DNA of 64,000 nucleotides, from assembly GCF_002100145.1 (NCBI RefSeq), contig NZ_JXQD01000036.1:192928-256927 (forward strand), written 5' to 3'. Source of the stretch: Vibrio sp. qd031. Lineage in GTDB: Bacteria > Pseudomonadota > Gammaproteobacteria > Enterobacterales > Vibrionaceae. The position numbers and the translations under genes were made by a program. Position 1 is the first letter of the stretch; the number at the start of each line of letters is the position of its first letter. The notes under the pieces were generated by a model. The model was not told where the DNA came from. It saw nothing but the letters and a program-made list of their open reading frames with translations, and searched no databases. Shown piece by piece: positions 32,163-40,388 of the stretch.

Positions 32163-32366
32163 TTAGGCTTGTTGCCACCATAGATCGAGTAACGCAATCA
32201 ATCCGGTTTCCAGTCGTTTAAGGGAGTCTTCAGAGCAAAGTATGCTCTGCTCTGGCCACAGGTTACGCTCGACAATTCTTTTAAGAAGATCTTGCTGCCA
32301 GTTTAGAGTCCGATGGGACAGGGGGGAAATGCAGCGCTTTGGGCATGAGATTGCGAAATTAGATAA
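32163..32366 (-). pseudogene. Possible decayed gene fragment, unknown family
   Basis: On the minus strand an open frame of 68 codons runs between stops without an ATG. It ends with a plausible protein-like helix segment (WQQDLLKRIVERNLWPEQ, later LIALLDLWWQQA) rich in hydrophobic and charged residues in helical spacing. It lies in the 526-base gap after the NUDIX gene and has no ribosome binding site. I do not recognise the family. It may be the 3' end of a lost gene, or chance. The rest of the gap up to 32520 is AT-rich and shows no gene. Confidence 0.25.
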
Positions 32367-32526
32367 TCAATACCAATAGGTTGCTTACGATCAAGTTCGT
32401 TTAAATTGTGTAGCAACAATTAAGTAACAATGATGTTCTGGCGATAGTTCTGCTACATAAACTCACTTCCATTAATGTGAAATTAAACCACCTAAATGAA
32501 TCTTTTGTTAATTTATAAATCAGATG

Positions 32527-32555
32527 TTGATCACACTTTTTGGCTGATGTATTAT
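32527..32555 (+). promoter_or_regulatory. Sigma70 promoter of the 66-residue small gene
   Basis: TTGATC (32527-32532), a 17-base spacer and TATTAT (32550-32555) form a good sigma70 match, with a start expected near 32562, about 34 bases before the small gene's ATG. Confidence 0.55.
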
Positions 32556-32595
32556 GTGTACATAAAATATTGAAACTAAATTACAGGTATTGAGT

Positions 32596-32796
32596 ATGAT
32601 TAACGTAATAAAAGAACTATTTATCCCGAAGAAAGATTATGCTGGTCGTGACATTGATGTTGTTATCGAAAGGTTAGCACTGCAAACTAACAGCACTCGT
32701 TATGATTGGTCTTACATCAAAGAAGAATCAGTCTACGAAAACACAACTACCGGTTCTCGTGTGTACCCACACGAATTGAGCAAACACGCCGCTTAA
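32596..32796 (+). CDS. Small protein of 66 residues, unknown
   Basis: The protein begins MINVIKELFIPKKDYAGRDI and has no signal peptide or membrane segment; it is mixed-charge, with several Tyr and Thr residues in its second half. The ATG at 32596 follows ACAGG at a normal distance, and a sigma70-like promoter sits just upstream, so it looks like a real single-gene unit. An in-frame TTG two codons earlier is less likely. A long inverted repeat follows the stop. I do not recognise the family; its function is unknown. Confidence 0.65.
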   Translation: MINVIKELFIPKKDYAGRDIDVVIERLALQTNSTRYDWSYIKEESVYENTTTGSRVYPHELSKHAA

Positions 32797-32830
32797 TTGC
32801 TGCGTACTTTGCCTCAAGGTAATCCCGTAA

Positions 32831-32885
32831 CGCTATTTTGTGACTACTGCTGAGCCATACTCAAACTGCCTCACACAAAATAGCG
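32831..32885. repeat. Perfect 12-base inverted repeat with 31-base spacer
   Basis: CGCTATTTTGTG (32831-32842) and CACAAAATAGCG (32874-32885) are perfect complements. The structure lies between the small gene and the convergent gene at 32944. It could act as a terminator for either strand, but no T-run follows. Confidence 0.55.
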
Positions 32886-32943
32886 TCTCGGTGAGCAAAC
32901 ACAAATTGCCCACCGCTCCCGCTAAAAATAGAACGAGTAAGCC

Positions 32944-33351
32944 TTAATCTACAGTTTGGTTTATCTCTCTAGCCATCTTTTTAAACCGTTCTAGGTCGTC
33001 AACGTTTCGGCCCGAGTCGACGGTTACCCACTGAAGTCCTGTCTCATCGATGTGCATAAATTCCACGCGAAGTTCATAGCGATGGCACGCCGACAGTGTT
33101 GCAATAGCCCCCACCGTAAACCCCATAACAGGTAACCACTGTGCAAATGGCAGTGATGCAGGCACAAAAAGAAACAGAAGACTCGAGATCAGCAGCCCAC
33201 TCAACATTATTTTGAGTAAGTGGTTACGCCAACTCAGTTCTTTTACTTGTGCGCGAAATATCTTGTTTAGATCATACTGATCCTGGCGTACTCGCAGATG
33301 AGTATCGGTGATTGAGTACTGGTTTATGGCAGATGCAATGGTGTTAGACAT
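32944..33351 (-). CDS. Small membrane protein, DUF6232-like
   Basis: The 135-residue protein has a hydrophilic N-terminal part beginning with ITDTHLRVRQDQYDLNKI, then a hairpin of two membrane segments (about residues 46-62 and 68-88, LLKIMLSGLLISSLLFLF and LPVMGFTVGAIATLSA) and a short hydrophilic C-terminal strand region. The pattern of a short sensor-like strand segment followed by two helices resembles the DUF6232 family; this is by eye and unverified. Function unknown. It is transcribed alone, convergent to the small gene at 32596. Confidence 0.6.
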   Translation of the reverse strand: MSNTIASAINQYSITDTHLRVRQDQYDLNKIFRAQVKELSWRNHLLKIMLSGLLISSLLFLFVPASLPFAQWLPVMGFTVGAIATLSACHRYELRVEFMHIDETGLQWVTVDSGRNVDDLERFKKMAREINQTVD

Positions 33352-33516
33352 TGATTGTCTCCTTACGCGCTATTGTTGGTTGTAAAAACGGTAGATAAGA
33401 AGATCACAACCGCAAAGCATATGCGCAAGTAGAATATCATTTTGTGTCAGTCGGTACGTCTTACTGGTGAGAAATAGACAAAATTTATTACCGAACCTAA
33501 GTTCGGCTGTGTCGAT

Positions 33517-34080
33517 TTATTGCTTACCGAGTAATGTTACTATTCTCTGTCCAAGATACTCGGCAGTCGCGAGATCAATCGGATGTATCTTGTCGCTGTC
33601 TTCGTTATGGTGCGAAGCGACTAACCCAATACTGCATCCCAAACGATTTAGATTTTTCTTATCGGTGTGCTTGCAGGTGTCTAAACCGGTCCAAAGCATG
33701 CCATGCTGGCATGAGAGAGCGAAAAAGTTGAGTAGCGTTTGCTGCTGTTCACCGTTCACACTCCCCCCACAGGTAAACCCTGCAGCGAGCTTTCCATTCC
33801 AAGATTGCTTCACATAACTGTCGCTAGTGGCGTCCATAAATGCCTTAAAAGGTGCCGCGGCACTCCCCATGTAAGTGGGGGCGCCAAACACAATAGCGTC
33901 GCTTTTATCGAGCAGTGGCCATAGGTCGTTATCTCTGAACCGCCCTTCAACTATGAGGCTTGGATCAATACGGTATAAGTGACATTGGGCCTGTGAATCG
34001 GACACGCCTTTTGAAAGAGCTTGCGCCAAAGAATGGGTAGAGCCGTTTTTGGAGTAGTAAATGATAGTGACCGTTTTCAT
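33517..34080 (-). CDS. Flavodoxin family protein (FMN-binding, WrbA/NADPH-reductase-like)
   Basis: The 187-residue protein begins MKTVTIIYYSKNGSTHSLAQ, the FMN phosphate-binding loop of flavodoxins and WrbA-like quinone reductases. Further FMN-contacting segments are APTYMGSAAAPFKAFMD and GFTCGGSVNGEQQQT. It probably binds FMN and acts in quinone or disulfide reduction; the partner is unknown. Its ATG lies three bases after the stop of a 31-residue frame (34084-34179), which may couple their translation. Confidence 0.85.
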   Translation of the reverse strand: MKTVTIIYYSKNGSTHSLAQALSKGVSDSQAQCHLYRIDPSLIVEGRFRDNDLWPLLDKSDAIVFGAPTYMGSAAAPFKAFMDATSDSYVKQSWNGKLAAGFTCGGSVNGEQQQTLLNFFALSCQHGMLWTGLDTCKHTDKKNLNRLGCSIGLVASHHNEDSDKIHPIDLATAEYLGQRIVTLLGKQ

Positions 34081-34083
34081 GAT

Positions 34084-34179
34084 TTAGCTCTCATAGTCAT
34101 TTCGTTTAAGGTTGTCGCTGGATAGGTATTCTACAAATTCCCATTCCAAACTATCGTGCTCAACAAAGGGTTGACTCAT
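34084..34179 (-). CDS. Possible 31-residue small protein or leader before the flavodoxin gene
   Basis: A minus-strand ATG at 34179 is preceded by a near-perfect ribosome binding site (AGGAGG, then five bases). It encodes 31 residues, begins MSQPFVEHDSLEWEFVEY, and is acidic and rich in aromatic residues. The stop codon is three bases from the flavodoxin ATG, whose own ribosome binding site (GAGAG) lies inside this frame. The strong site argues for translation. I see no run of one amino acid that would make it a classical attenuation leader. Confidence 0.5.
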   Translation of the reverse strand: MSQPFVEHDSLEWEFVEYLSSDNLKRNDYES

Positions 34180-34341
34180 TCACGCCTCCTAATTAAGTAA
34201 TGTTTTATGTTTATTAACTATAGGGTAGAAGGTTTGTTTTTTAAGTAAAGTTATTTATTTATATATTTAATTGTTTCGAGTGTTCAGTGGTAATGATCAC
34301 AAAATAACAACTTCAATTACGCTGCGATTACAAATCTAACT

Positions 34342-34393
34342 TGGATATGATTTGGCGCAATATCCATTAATCAAAAATATGGAGTAATTACTC
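34342..34393 (+). promoter_or_regulatory. Two palindromes upstream of the unknown membrane-protein pair
   Basis: TGGATAT (34342-34348) and ATATCCA (34360-34366) form an inverted repeat with an 11-base spacer, and GAGTAATTACTC (34382-34393) is a perfect 12-base palindrome. Both lie within 80 bases of the start codon at 34420 and look like repressor or activator sites. No regulator gene is next to them, and I do not recognise either motif. Confidence 0.35.
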
Positions 34394-34419
34394 TAATTTG
34401 TGATTAAGGAGGATCTACA

Positions 34420-35280
34420 ATGGGTATTCCAGTGTTGCAATACGCTCTTTCTATGAGTGTTTATATTTTGTTTCTACTGTTGCTAGTGGAGTTTATGCGC
34501 CGTTCGCCAAGGATCACGGCGGTATTTTGGCTTCTTTCGTTGCTTACCGCGCCGCTTTGGGCCGAAAATGTAGAAGGATGGTTTCGTTGGGCTAAAACTG
34601 TCAGCGTTTTGATCCCTACTGCGATTGTGGTTGGCGGTGCGAGGATAGCGTACCTGTATTACGACAATCCAAATCGAGTGCTGCAGTTTTTCCGAGGAGA
34701 TTGGGTGCTTAAAGTGCTGTACGCAGTGCTGTTCTTAAATATTGCCGAAGCGACGCTGAAAGACTTCGCTACTGCAAACTACTTTAATGCCCTAGCGGGT
34801 GTGATCTTGTGTGCGACTATTCCTTTTCCTCGCTACAAAAATGGCCTGCGCCAGTATTGGGTCATAGGTAAAGATAAGCCCAACGACTTGCTGTTTTATT
34901 CGACTGCGTCTTGGAACTTCTTGTACACCACCTGGAATCTCGCGTTTGTGTACGGTGAGTCCCCAATGTTCTTTGCTAGCTCGTTCTGTATTTTGATGGC
35001 TGCCGAACTGTATCCACTCATTAAAGGGCGACCAGAGCTGTATATCATCGCTCGCGTCTACACCTTGGCTTTCCATATTTTAGCGCGCGCCTGTGCGGAC
35101 ATTTTTACCCCAGTCATGAACTCTGAATCGTGGCACAACGACACAGTACTGTGGTATTGGGGGGCGATTAACCTTGCTCTGCATGTCCCTTATTTCTGCT
35201 GGTACTTCTATAAAAAATCTCAAAGCGAGACGCACGAACCGCCGACAGATAAAGCCCATCCAGCACCGCTGGCTCAATAG
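34420..35280 (+). CDS. Polytopic membrane protein, DUF5692-like, first of a tandem pair
   Basis: The 286-residue protein has about seven or eight membrane segments, few charged residues inside them, many Trp and Tyr, and a hydrophilic C-terminal tail (SQSETHEPPTDKAHP). A strong AAGGAGG site precedes the ATG. It is related to the next gene: the segments NVEGWFRWAKTVSVLIPT, NYFNALAGVIL and STASWNFLYTTWNLAFVY each have a counterpart there. The resemblance to DUF5692-type proteins is from memory only. No catalytic motif is visible; transport or sensing at the inner membrane are guesses. Confidence 0.7.
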   Translation: MGIPVLQYALSMSVYILFLLLLVEFMRRSPRITAVFWLLSLLTAPLWAENVEGWFRWAKTVSVLIPTAIVVGGARIAYLYYDNPNRVLQFFRGDWVLKVLYAVLFLNIAEATLKDFATANYFNALAGVILCATIPFPRYKNGLRQYWVIGKDKPNDLLFYSTASWNFLYTTWNLAFVYGESPMFFASSFCILMAAELYPLIKGRPELYIIARVYTLAFHILARACADIFTPVMNSESWHNDTVLWYWGAINLALHVPYFCWYFYKKSQSETHEPPTDKAHPAPLAQ

Positions 35281-35291
35281 GGAGATAACTA

Positions 35292-36194
35292 ATGTTTTTC
35301 TTTGAATCGTTTACCACACCTGCTGTAATCATGTTTGTGGTGGTATTGCTCGGCCTTATTGGTGTGAATGAATTGTCTCGTCGAAACCTAAAGTGGTCGA
35401 TGTTTTTGTTTGTCGGTCTGCCGATAATGTTAACCCCTTACTGGATGTACATGGATAACGAAGTCTCCAACTGGTTCGTTTGGGTCAAAGTGTACTCTGC
35501 GCTAATGGGGGCGGTGGGTTTTATGGTGATACGCTTTAGCAATTTTGCCAATAAGCACCGCTGGTACCTTCTATTTCCACCGCTCATTTTAAGTATCAAT
35601 ATACTCGAAGCGGTGATCCGAGAAATTCAGGTCGCGGATATTCAAGGTGTCAGTGAGGGGCTGTTGCTACTGGGCGGAGACTGGAACTACTTTAATGCCG
35701 CAGCAGGGATCTTAAATATTGTGACCATATGTGGTTGGGCGGGAATCTATGCAGTAACGCGTGGTAAAAATAGAGATATGGTGTGGCCAGATATGCTGTG
35801 GTTTTGGATTATCGCCTATGACATTTGGAACTTCGCATACATCTATAATTGCTTAACCGCCAATGTGCTCTATACGGGCGTCGCGTTATTACTTTCTTGT
35901 ACCATTCCTGCATTGTGGTGGGCAAAAGGGGCTTGGTTACAACATCGTGCACACACGTTGGCGTTGTGGGCGATGTTTATGATGACGTTCCCGTATATGT
36001 TTACCGACAGTATCTATACGGTAAAAGTGAGCTATAACCCAGATGCCATGTGGTTGATTTCAATGCTCAGTTTTGTGGCTAACGTTGCGTTGGTGGTGTT
36101 TCAGGGCTATCGCATAGTTCAGATGAAACTGAACCCAATAAAGGATGAATTGTACACGGATCTTGCTAAATATCAGGAGGTCGCCAAAGCTTAA
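35292..36194 (+). CDS. Polytopic membrane protein, DUF5692-like, second of a tandem pair
   Basis: The 300-residue protein has about eight membrane segments and starts 11 bases after its neighbour, with GGGAG before the ATG. Its internal landmarks mirror the first gene: EVSNWFVWVKVYSALMGA, WNYFNAAAGILN and AYDIWNFAYIYN in the same order and spacing, pointing to an old duplication. The W-N-F-x-Y motif in the middle of a helix is shared by both. The C-terminus is short and charged. Function unknown; the two proteins probably act together as a heterodimer. Confidence 0.7.
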   Translation: MFFFESFTTPAVIMFVVVLLGLIGVNELSRRNLKWSMFLFVGLPIMLTPYWMYMDNEVSNWFVWVKVYSALMGAVGFMVIRFSNFANKHRWYLLFPPLILSINILEAVIREIQVADIQGVSEGLLLLGGDWNYFNAAAGILNIVTICGWAGIYAVTRGKNRDMVWPDMLWFWIIAYDIWNFAYIYNCLTANVLYTGVALLLSCTIPALWWAKGAWLQHRAHTLALWAMFMMTFPYMFTDSIYTVKVSYNPDAMWLISMLSFVANVALVVFQGYRIVQMKLNPIKDELYTDLAKYQEVAKA

Positions 36195-36231
36195 CCTTCC
36201 ACTGGCCCCAGATGTTTTTGAATGACTGGGG

Positions 36232-36852
36232 CTATTTGTTGAGCGCAAATGTAGGCAGTGACAAATGCCATCGAATGGCTGTGAGCCTAATGGTTAAAGT
36301 AACCACGACTCCAGCTAGCATTGCATGAGAGTGAGCGAGCCCCCACTGAACAAGTAGAACATGCGCGCTACCACCTGCGATACATGCGGTGGCATAGACC
36401 TCACTACGTAGCACCATAGGGATTTCTCTAGCAAGGACATCTCGAATAATGCCGCCACCACAGCCTGTTAGCACGCCCATCATTACCGCGACTAAGTGCG
36501 AGTCCTGAAAGGCAAGCGCTTTTTCTACACCAATACCGACAAATGCCGCCAAACCAATTGCGTCGCACACGGGCATAACGTACCAGGGCAGTCGTTTAGG
36601 ATGACGAACCAGTATCATGGTTGCCAAACTAGTAATGATGATGATCCACATGTAAGTAGTATCGGTTACCCAAAAAACTGGAGTAGCGCCTAAAATCAGA
36701 TCCCTTATCGTGCCACCACCAATGGCAGTCACCGTCGCCAATACCATGACGCCAAAAGGGTCCATACGAAGTCGGCCAGCCAATAGCACACCAGAGATAG
36801 CAAAAATGGCGGTTCCAAAAAGATCGATCAGATAAAGGAGTGAAAGGTTCAT
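36232..36852 (-). CDS. Trimeric intracellular cation (TRIC) channel family protein, UPF0126
   Basis: The 206-residue protein has about seven membrane segments built as two repeats of three helices plus one. Each repeat carries the glycine-rich kink motif: [14 protein letters not shown] near residue 40 and [16 protein letters not shown] near residue 130. These are the signatures of the bacterial TRIC (YadS/YicG-type) family, which forms trimeric potassium or other monovalent cation channels. The physiological ligand in bacteria is not settled. It is convergent with the tandem membrane pair. Confidence 0.9.
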   Translation of the reverse strand: MNLSLLYLIDLFGTAIFAISGVLLAGRLRMDPFGVMVLATVTAIGGGTIRDLILGATPVFWVTDTTYMWIIIITSLATMILVRHPKRLPWYVMPVCDAIGLAAFVGIGVEKALAFQDSHLVAVMMGVLTGCGGGIIRDVLAREIPMVLRSEVYATACIAGGSAHVLLVQWGLAHSHAMLAGVVVTLTIRLTAIRWHLSLPTFALNK

Positions 36853-36899
36853 GGCATTAATGGATCGTTAGGGTGGGGCAATTCTATGGGAAACTCGGT

Positions 36900-37871
36900 T
36901 TAGATACCACCGTTAGCCAAAGCTAAGGTAATGAGTAGCAATACAATAAATAGGTACTGGCTGTTGCGAAGTTTAGTTGCCACTTGAGATAAATGAATGG
37001 CTGATGGAGCAATCTTGCCGCCTAGCTTGGCGCGCTCAAGTTTTTGACCTTGATAAAGCGCTGGTCCCCCTAAACTTAATTGGTATTGATTTCCAAGAGA
37101 AGCAAGCGCAGTACCTGATGACTTGTTTCGCCAAGTTTTTGCTTGGCTAACTATGGTTGAAAGGCATGACAACGATTGCTGATTTAGGAGGAGTAATAGA
37201 GAAAACAGCGAACTTGGTAGCCACTCGAGCAGAGCATAAAAAGTGCGAGCCAATTGACCAAAGGTTTTATATTGTCGGTAATGAGCTGGCCAAGCGCGAG
37301 CGATCTCGCCACACAGGCGAAACAGCGCTGCACCAATGGGACCTGCAACGGCAAACCAAAACAAAACACCAGTAACATTTCGAAGATGCCCAAGCGTTAG
37401 GGTTTCAACGCAAGCTTTTCCCAACCCTAACAATGACAATGTCGCACAGTCTCTGTTAAGACAGTGGCTCAGTGACTTTCTGAGTGAGGCTTTATCTTCT
37501 TGAGCCAATGCTTGGCCACTTTGGCGCGCAAACACTTCTTGCTCTCTCCAACCCAGCGAGAAAAACAGCAGCGTAAACTGAAACACCAAAGGCTCCCAGA
37601 CTAGATTGGATACGGCTATCAGCAGTGCTGTTGCGGGTAGCATTAACATTAACCAGGAAAGTGACCCTGCAAATCGTTGATAATTTGGGTCGTTGCCTTG
37701 ATTCACTTTATTGGCTAATAGGTGCGCGAACTTACGCCACAGCGTTGTAGGGTGTAATTCGCGAGGGATAGGGATCAGCAGATGAGCGAGCAAAGCGGCG
37801 CACAACACTAACACACTGCCATCGGCATAGAAGGTGTCTAGTGAAATACCGCTCTGCCACGCTTCATTCAT
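36900..37871 (-). CDS. CobD/CbiB-like membrane protein
   Basis: The 323-residue protein has four or five membrane segments and conserved features of the CobD/CbiB-AmpE superfamily, including the LLIPIPRELHPTTLWRKFAHLLANKVN start and the RDCATLSLLGLGKACVETLTLGHLRNVTGVLFW region that resembles the CbiB RDT...E signature. In cobalamin synthesis CbiB attaches aminopropanol. No other cobalamin genes are nearby, so a different role or participation in salvage is possible. It starts three bases after the mtnN stop, so the two are almost certainly co-transcribed. Confidence 0.75.
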   Translation of the reverse strand: MNEAWQSGISLDTFYADGSVLVLCAALLAHLLIPIPRELHPTTLWRKFAHLLANKVNQGNDPNYQRFAGSLSWLMLMLPATALLIAVSNLVWEPLVFQFTLLFFSLGWREQEVFARQSGQALAQEDKASLRKSLSHCLNRDCATLSLLGLGKACVETLTLGHLRNVTGVLFWFAVAGPIGAALFRLCGEIARAWPAHYRQYKTFGQLARTFYALLEWLPSSLFSLLLLLNQQSLSCLSTIVSQAKTWRNKSSGTALASLGNQYQLSLGGPALYQGQKLERAKLGGKIAPSAIHLSQVATKLRNSQYLFIVLLLITLALANGGI

Positions 37872-37874
37872 TGA

Positions 37875-38564
37875 TTAAACCAGAGATAGAATTTTGCTGA
37901 CCATCTCAGATGAGCTTTGTGCCGCCAGAGGCAAAAACTCATCAAATGACATTGGGGATTCTTTGTCTGCAACGTCCGAAATAGCGCGTACCACAACAAA
38001 TGGTACACCAAACTGCTCGCAGGTTTGAGCAATCGCTGAGGCTTCCATTTCAACGGCGACGACTGACGGGAAGTATTTCAGAATGTATTGCTGTCTCTCT
38101 GGTGTGCACACGAACGTATCACCGGTACAGATCAGGCCATGTACAGCATGTTTATCTGTCATTGTGAGGGCTTTCTCAACCAATTCACAAAGCTTAGCAT
38201 CAGCGACAAATGCCGCAGGTTGGCCAGCCATTTGTCCCATTTCATAGCCAAAGGCTGTGACATCTGCGTCGTGATGACGAACTTCTGTTGATATCACCAC
38301 ATCGCCAAGGTTTAGAGAAGGGTCAAACCCACCCGCGGATCCTGTGTTAATGATCGCGTCAGGCGCATACTTTTCGATTAGTAGTGTCGTACCAATAGCT
38401 GCGGCGACTTTGCCGATTCCAGATTGAAGGAGCACCACTTCTTTACCATCGATCGTCCCAGTGTAAAAGACTGATTTACCAATGGTTTCAGTTGTGCAGT
38501 TGTTAATTTTAGCTTTTAGGATCGCGACTTCTTGTTCCATCGCGCCAATGATACCGACTTTCAT
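37875..38564 (-). CDS. mtnN: 5'-methylthioadenosine/S-adenosylhomocysteine nucleosidase MtnN (Pfs)
   Basis: MtnN cleaves adenine from methylthioadenosine, S-adenosylhomocysteine and 5'-deoxyadenosine; in Vibrio it feeds autoinducer-2 synthesis through LuxS. The 229-residue protein begins [19 protein letters not shown], has [19 protein letters not shown], the substrate-contacting [12 protein letters not shown] and the catalytic Asp in [15 protein letters not shown]. The ATG at 38564 is preferred: ACAGG lies ten bases upstream, and an earlier TTG would swallow that site. Confidence 0.96.
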   Translation of the reverse strand: MKVGIIGAMEQEVAILKAKINNCTTETIGKSVFYTGTIDGKEVVLLQSGIGKVAAAIGTTLLIEKYAPDAIINTGSAGGFDPSLNLGDVVISTEVRHHDADVTAFGYEMGQMAGQPAAFVADAKLCELVEKALTMTDKHAVHGLICTGDTFVCTPERQQYILKYFPSVVAVEMEASAIAQTCEQFGVPFVVVRAISDVADKESPMSFDEFLPLAAQSSSEMVSKILSLV

Positions 38565-38783
38565 AGTGAACCTGTTCAATAGAATCTGGAGATATTAGGC
38601 GCGATTGTAGCACTAAATGTTGAGTTAGGCAGCTGCGCCTAAGGCAATACCGTGCGCTTTTCGCGAAGCGAAGGGCTCATGGTAGTGGCGGTGGGAAAGG
38701 GTGTGTCGGTGCATTTTTGCTACCGTTACCCTTCGCAGGGCTCAGGGGGACGGTATCAAGGTGGGGACGGTATCGCGTTACAG

Positions 38784-38805
38784 CTCCCCTCATTGAAGAG
38801 GGGAG
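38784..38805 (-). terminator. Hairpin downstream of the DUF1499 lipoprotein gene
   Basis: CTCCCCTC (38784-38791), loop ATTGAA and GAGGGGAG (38798-38805) form a perfect eight-base-pair stem 15 bases beyond the minus-strand gene's stop. There is no T-run, so termination is uncertain. Further along, GGGGACGGTATC occurs twice (around 38750-38775), part of a GC-rich intergenic repeat. Confidence 0.4.
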
Positions 38806-38819
38806 AGTATGAATAGGGG

Positions 38820-39248
38820 TTATTGCGCCATCAATCCAGCTTTAGTTAACCCTTCTCGTAGCGCTTCTGCGCGCTTACGATTTACCCCTAAGTCAGAGTG
38901 GCCAGTGCGGGACTCCGATCGAACGGTCAACATATCACCGTTAAGACTGAGCTCTAAATCATCAACAAAACGAAATACACTGCTGGTGCACTCTATACGC
39001 AAATACTGCTCGCTTTTTTCTGCCGTTTTCGCATTTTTTAAACCTAGTGCAATCAGTTCAACTTGATCGAGGGTGACGTCTGGCTTGAGTTTAAAGGGAG
39101 CCAAATTAAATTTTTCGCGCTGGTCTTGTGTCGAGACACAATTGGGCTTATCTCCACAAGGGTTAGAAGTACGGTCTTCCATTTCTGTTACTCCATTGCT
39201 ACAGGCGACGATGCCTAAGCTGAACAATCCAACTATCCATGTTCTCAT
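38820..39248 (-). CDS. DUF1499 family lipoprotein
   Basis: The 142-residue protein has a lipoprotein signal: a hydrophobic stretch ending in the lipobox IVAC with Cys16 as the predicted lipidated residue. The mature part carries the DUF1499 features CGDKPNCVSTQDQR, the RIECTSSVFRFVDDLEL strand, and VRSESRTGHSDLGVNRKRAEALR at the end. The family is widespread and uncharacterised; the conserved Arg/Ser/Gly-rich C-terminal block suggests ligand binding. Likely in the periplasm, attached to a membrane. Confidence 0.85.
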   Translation of the reverse strand: MRTWIVGLFSLGIVACSNGVTEMEDRTSNPCGDKPNCVSTQDQREKFNLAPFKLKPDVTLDQVELIALGLKNAKTAEKSEQYLRIECTSSVFRFVDDLELSLNGDMLTVRSESRTGHSDLGVNRKRAEALREGLTKAGLMAQ

Positions 39249-39316
39249 TTTATTTCAATCCTTTACAGTACATAAGCCTAAAATTGAGCTTCAACTCTAA
39301 TAGGGTACCCTATTTT

Positions 39317-40351
39317 TTACGCATTGGCGTCAGAATCGTCAAACCAGTGACGGGTTTTGTTGGCAAAGGCGACGAGAGATAGCATCACTGGAACCTCGAC
39401 GAGCACACCCACAACGGTCGCAAGTGCCGCTCCAGAATGAAGGCCAAACAGAGAGATCGCGACCGCTACTGCGAGTTCAAAAAAGTTCGACGTACCGATC
39501 ATGCAGGCAGGCGCTGCGATATTGTGCGGTAGCTTAATTCTTTTCGCCATCCAGTAGGCTAGGGCGAATATGCCGTAGGTCTGGATCATCAATGGAATGG
39601 CAATCATCACAATGGCTTGAGGCTTTGCAATAATGGTTTCGGCTTGTAGGCCAAACAACACCACTACCGTGGTCAATAATCCTATGATAGACCAGGGTTT
39701 TAGCTTCGCCAGAAAGTGGTCTAATGCTTTAGAACCATGTTTTTTTAATAGCTGTCGACGGGTGAGTGCGCCAGCGATCAGTGGAATTAGTACGTACAAT
39801 ACCACCGACAACACTAAGGTCCCCCATGGTACGGTGATGTCGGTAATGCCTAATAGGAAGCCCGCAATAGGTGCGAATGCAATGATCATAATCAGATCGT
39901 TTACCGAGACTTGAACCAAGGTGTAGTTGGCGTCGCCTTTAGTGAGCTGGCTCCAAACAAACACCATAGCGGTACAAGGTGCAACACCAAGCAATATCAT
40001 TCCAGCGATATACTCTGAGGCGGTTTGCGGGTCGACCCAGCTTGCGAAAAAGACTTTAAAAAACAGCCAACCTAAAAACGCCATAGTAAAAGGCTTGATC
40101 AACCAATTGATCACAAGCGTGAGCACTAATCCTTTCGGTTTTTTGCCCACGTCTTTTAGGGAGGAGAAATCAATTTGGATCATCATTGGATAAATCATCA
40201 ACCAGATGAGCGCCGCAATCACAAAATTGACATGTTGGTACTCTAAACTTGCAATTCCAATGAATAGCTCCGGTGACAGGCTTCCCAGCAGTAGCCCCAG
40301 GCCAATGGCCAACCCAACCCATACCGTTAAGTAGCGTTCAAACAACCCCAT
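39317..40351 (-). CDS. ACR3 family arsenite efflux transporter
   Basis: ACR3 transporters export arsenite, and sometimes antimonite, from the cytoplasm. The 344-residue protein has about ten membrane segments and the family signatures [34 protein letters not shown], the [15 protein letters not shown] segment with its essential Cys, and [22 protein letters not shown] probable ArsR operator lies just upstream. There is no arsR or arsC gene in the window, so the regulator must be elsewhere. In RefSeq-type naming it may be called arsB. Confidence 0.93.
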   Translation of the reverse strand: MGLFERYLTVWVGLAIGLGLLLGSLSPELFIGIASLEYQHVNFVIAALIWLMIYPMMIQIDFSSLKDVGKKPKGLVLTLVINWLIKPFTMAFLGWLFFKVFFASWVDPQTASEYIAGMILLGVAPCTAMVFVWSQLTKGDANYTLVQVSVNDLIMIIAFAPIAGFLLGITDITVPWGTLVLSVVLYVLIPLIAGALTRRQLLKKHGSKALDHFLAKLKPWSIIGLLTTVVVLFGLQAETIIAKPQAIVMIAIPLMIQTYGIFALAYWMAKRIKLPHNIAAPACMIGTSNFFELAVAVAISLFGLHSGAALATVVGVLVEVPVMLSLVAFANKTRHWFDDSDANA

Positions 40352-40368
40352 CTCAAAACCTTATATGA

Positions 40369-40388
40369 ATATATGTATTTCCATATAT
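40369..40388 (-). promoter_or_regulatory. Probable ArsR operator of the arsenite exporter
   Basis: ATATATG (40369-40375) and CATATAT (40382-40388) are perfect inverted arms with a six-base spacer, embedded in a very AT-rich stretch that begins about 18 bases before the transporter start. This resembles known ArsR/SmtB operators. A second inverted repeat, GTTAGGC and GCCTAAC (40389-40395 and 40403-40409), directly adjoins it. Confidence 0.5.

Noticed and set aside
37157-37375. 72-codon plus-strand frame inside the CbiB-like gene.
   Set aside because: It lies wholly within a well-supported gene on the other strand and has no recognisable features.
38640-38780. GC-rich intergenic stretch with repeated GGGGACGGTATC as a CRISPR-like or mobile repeat.
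   Set aside because: Only two short copies with irregular spacing; no spacers, no terminal repeats and no transposase nearby.
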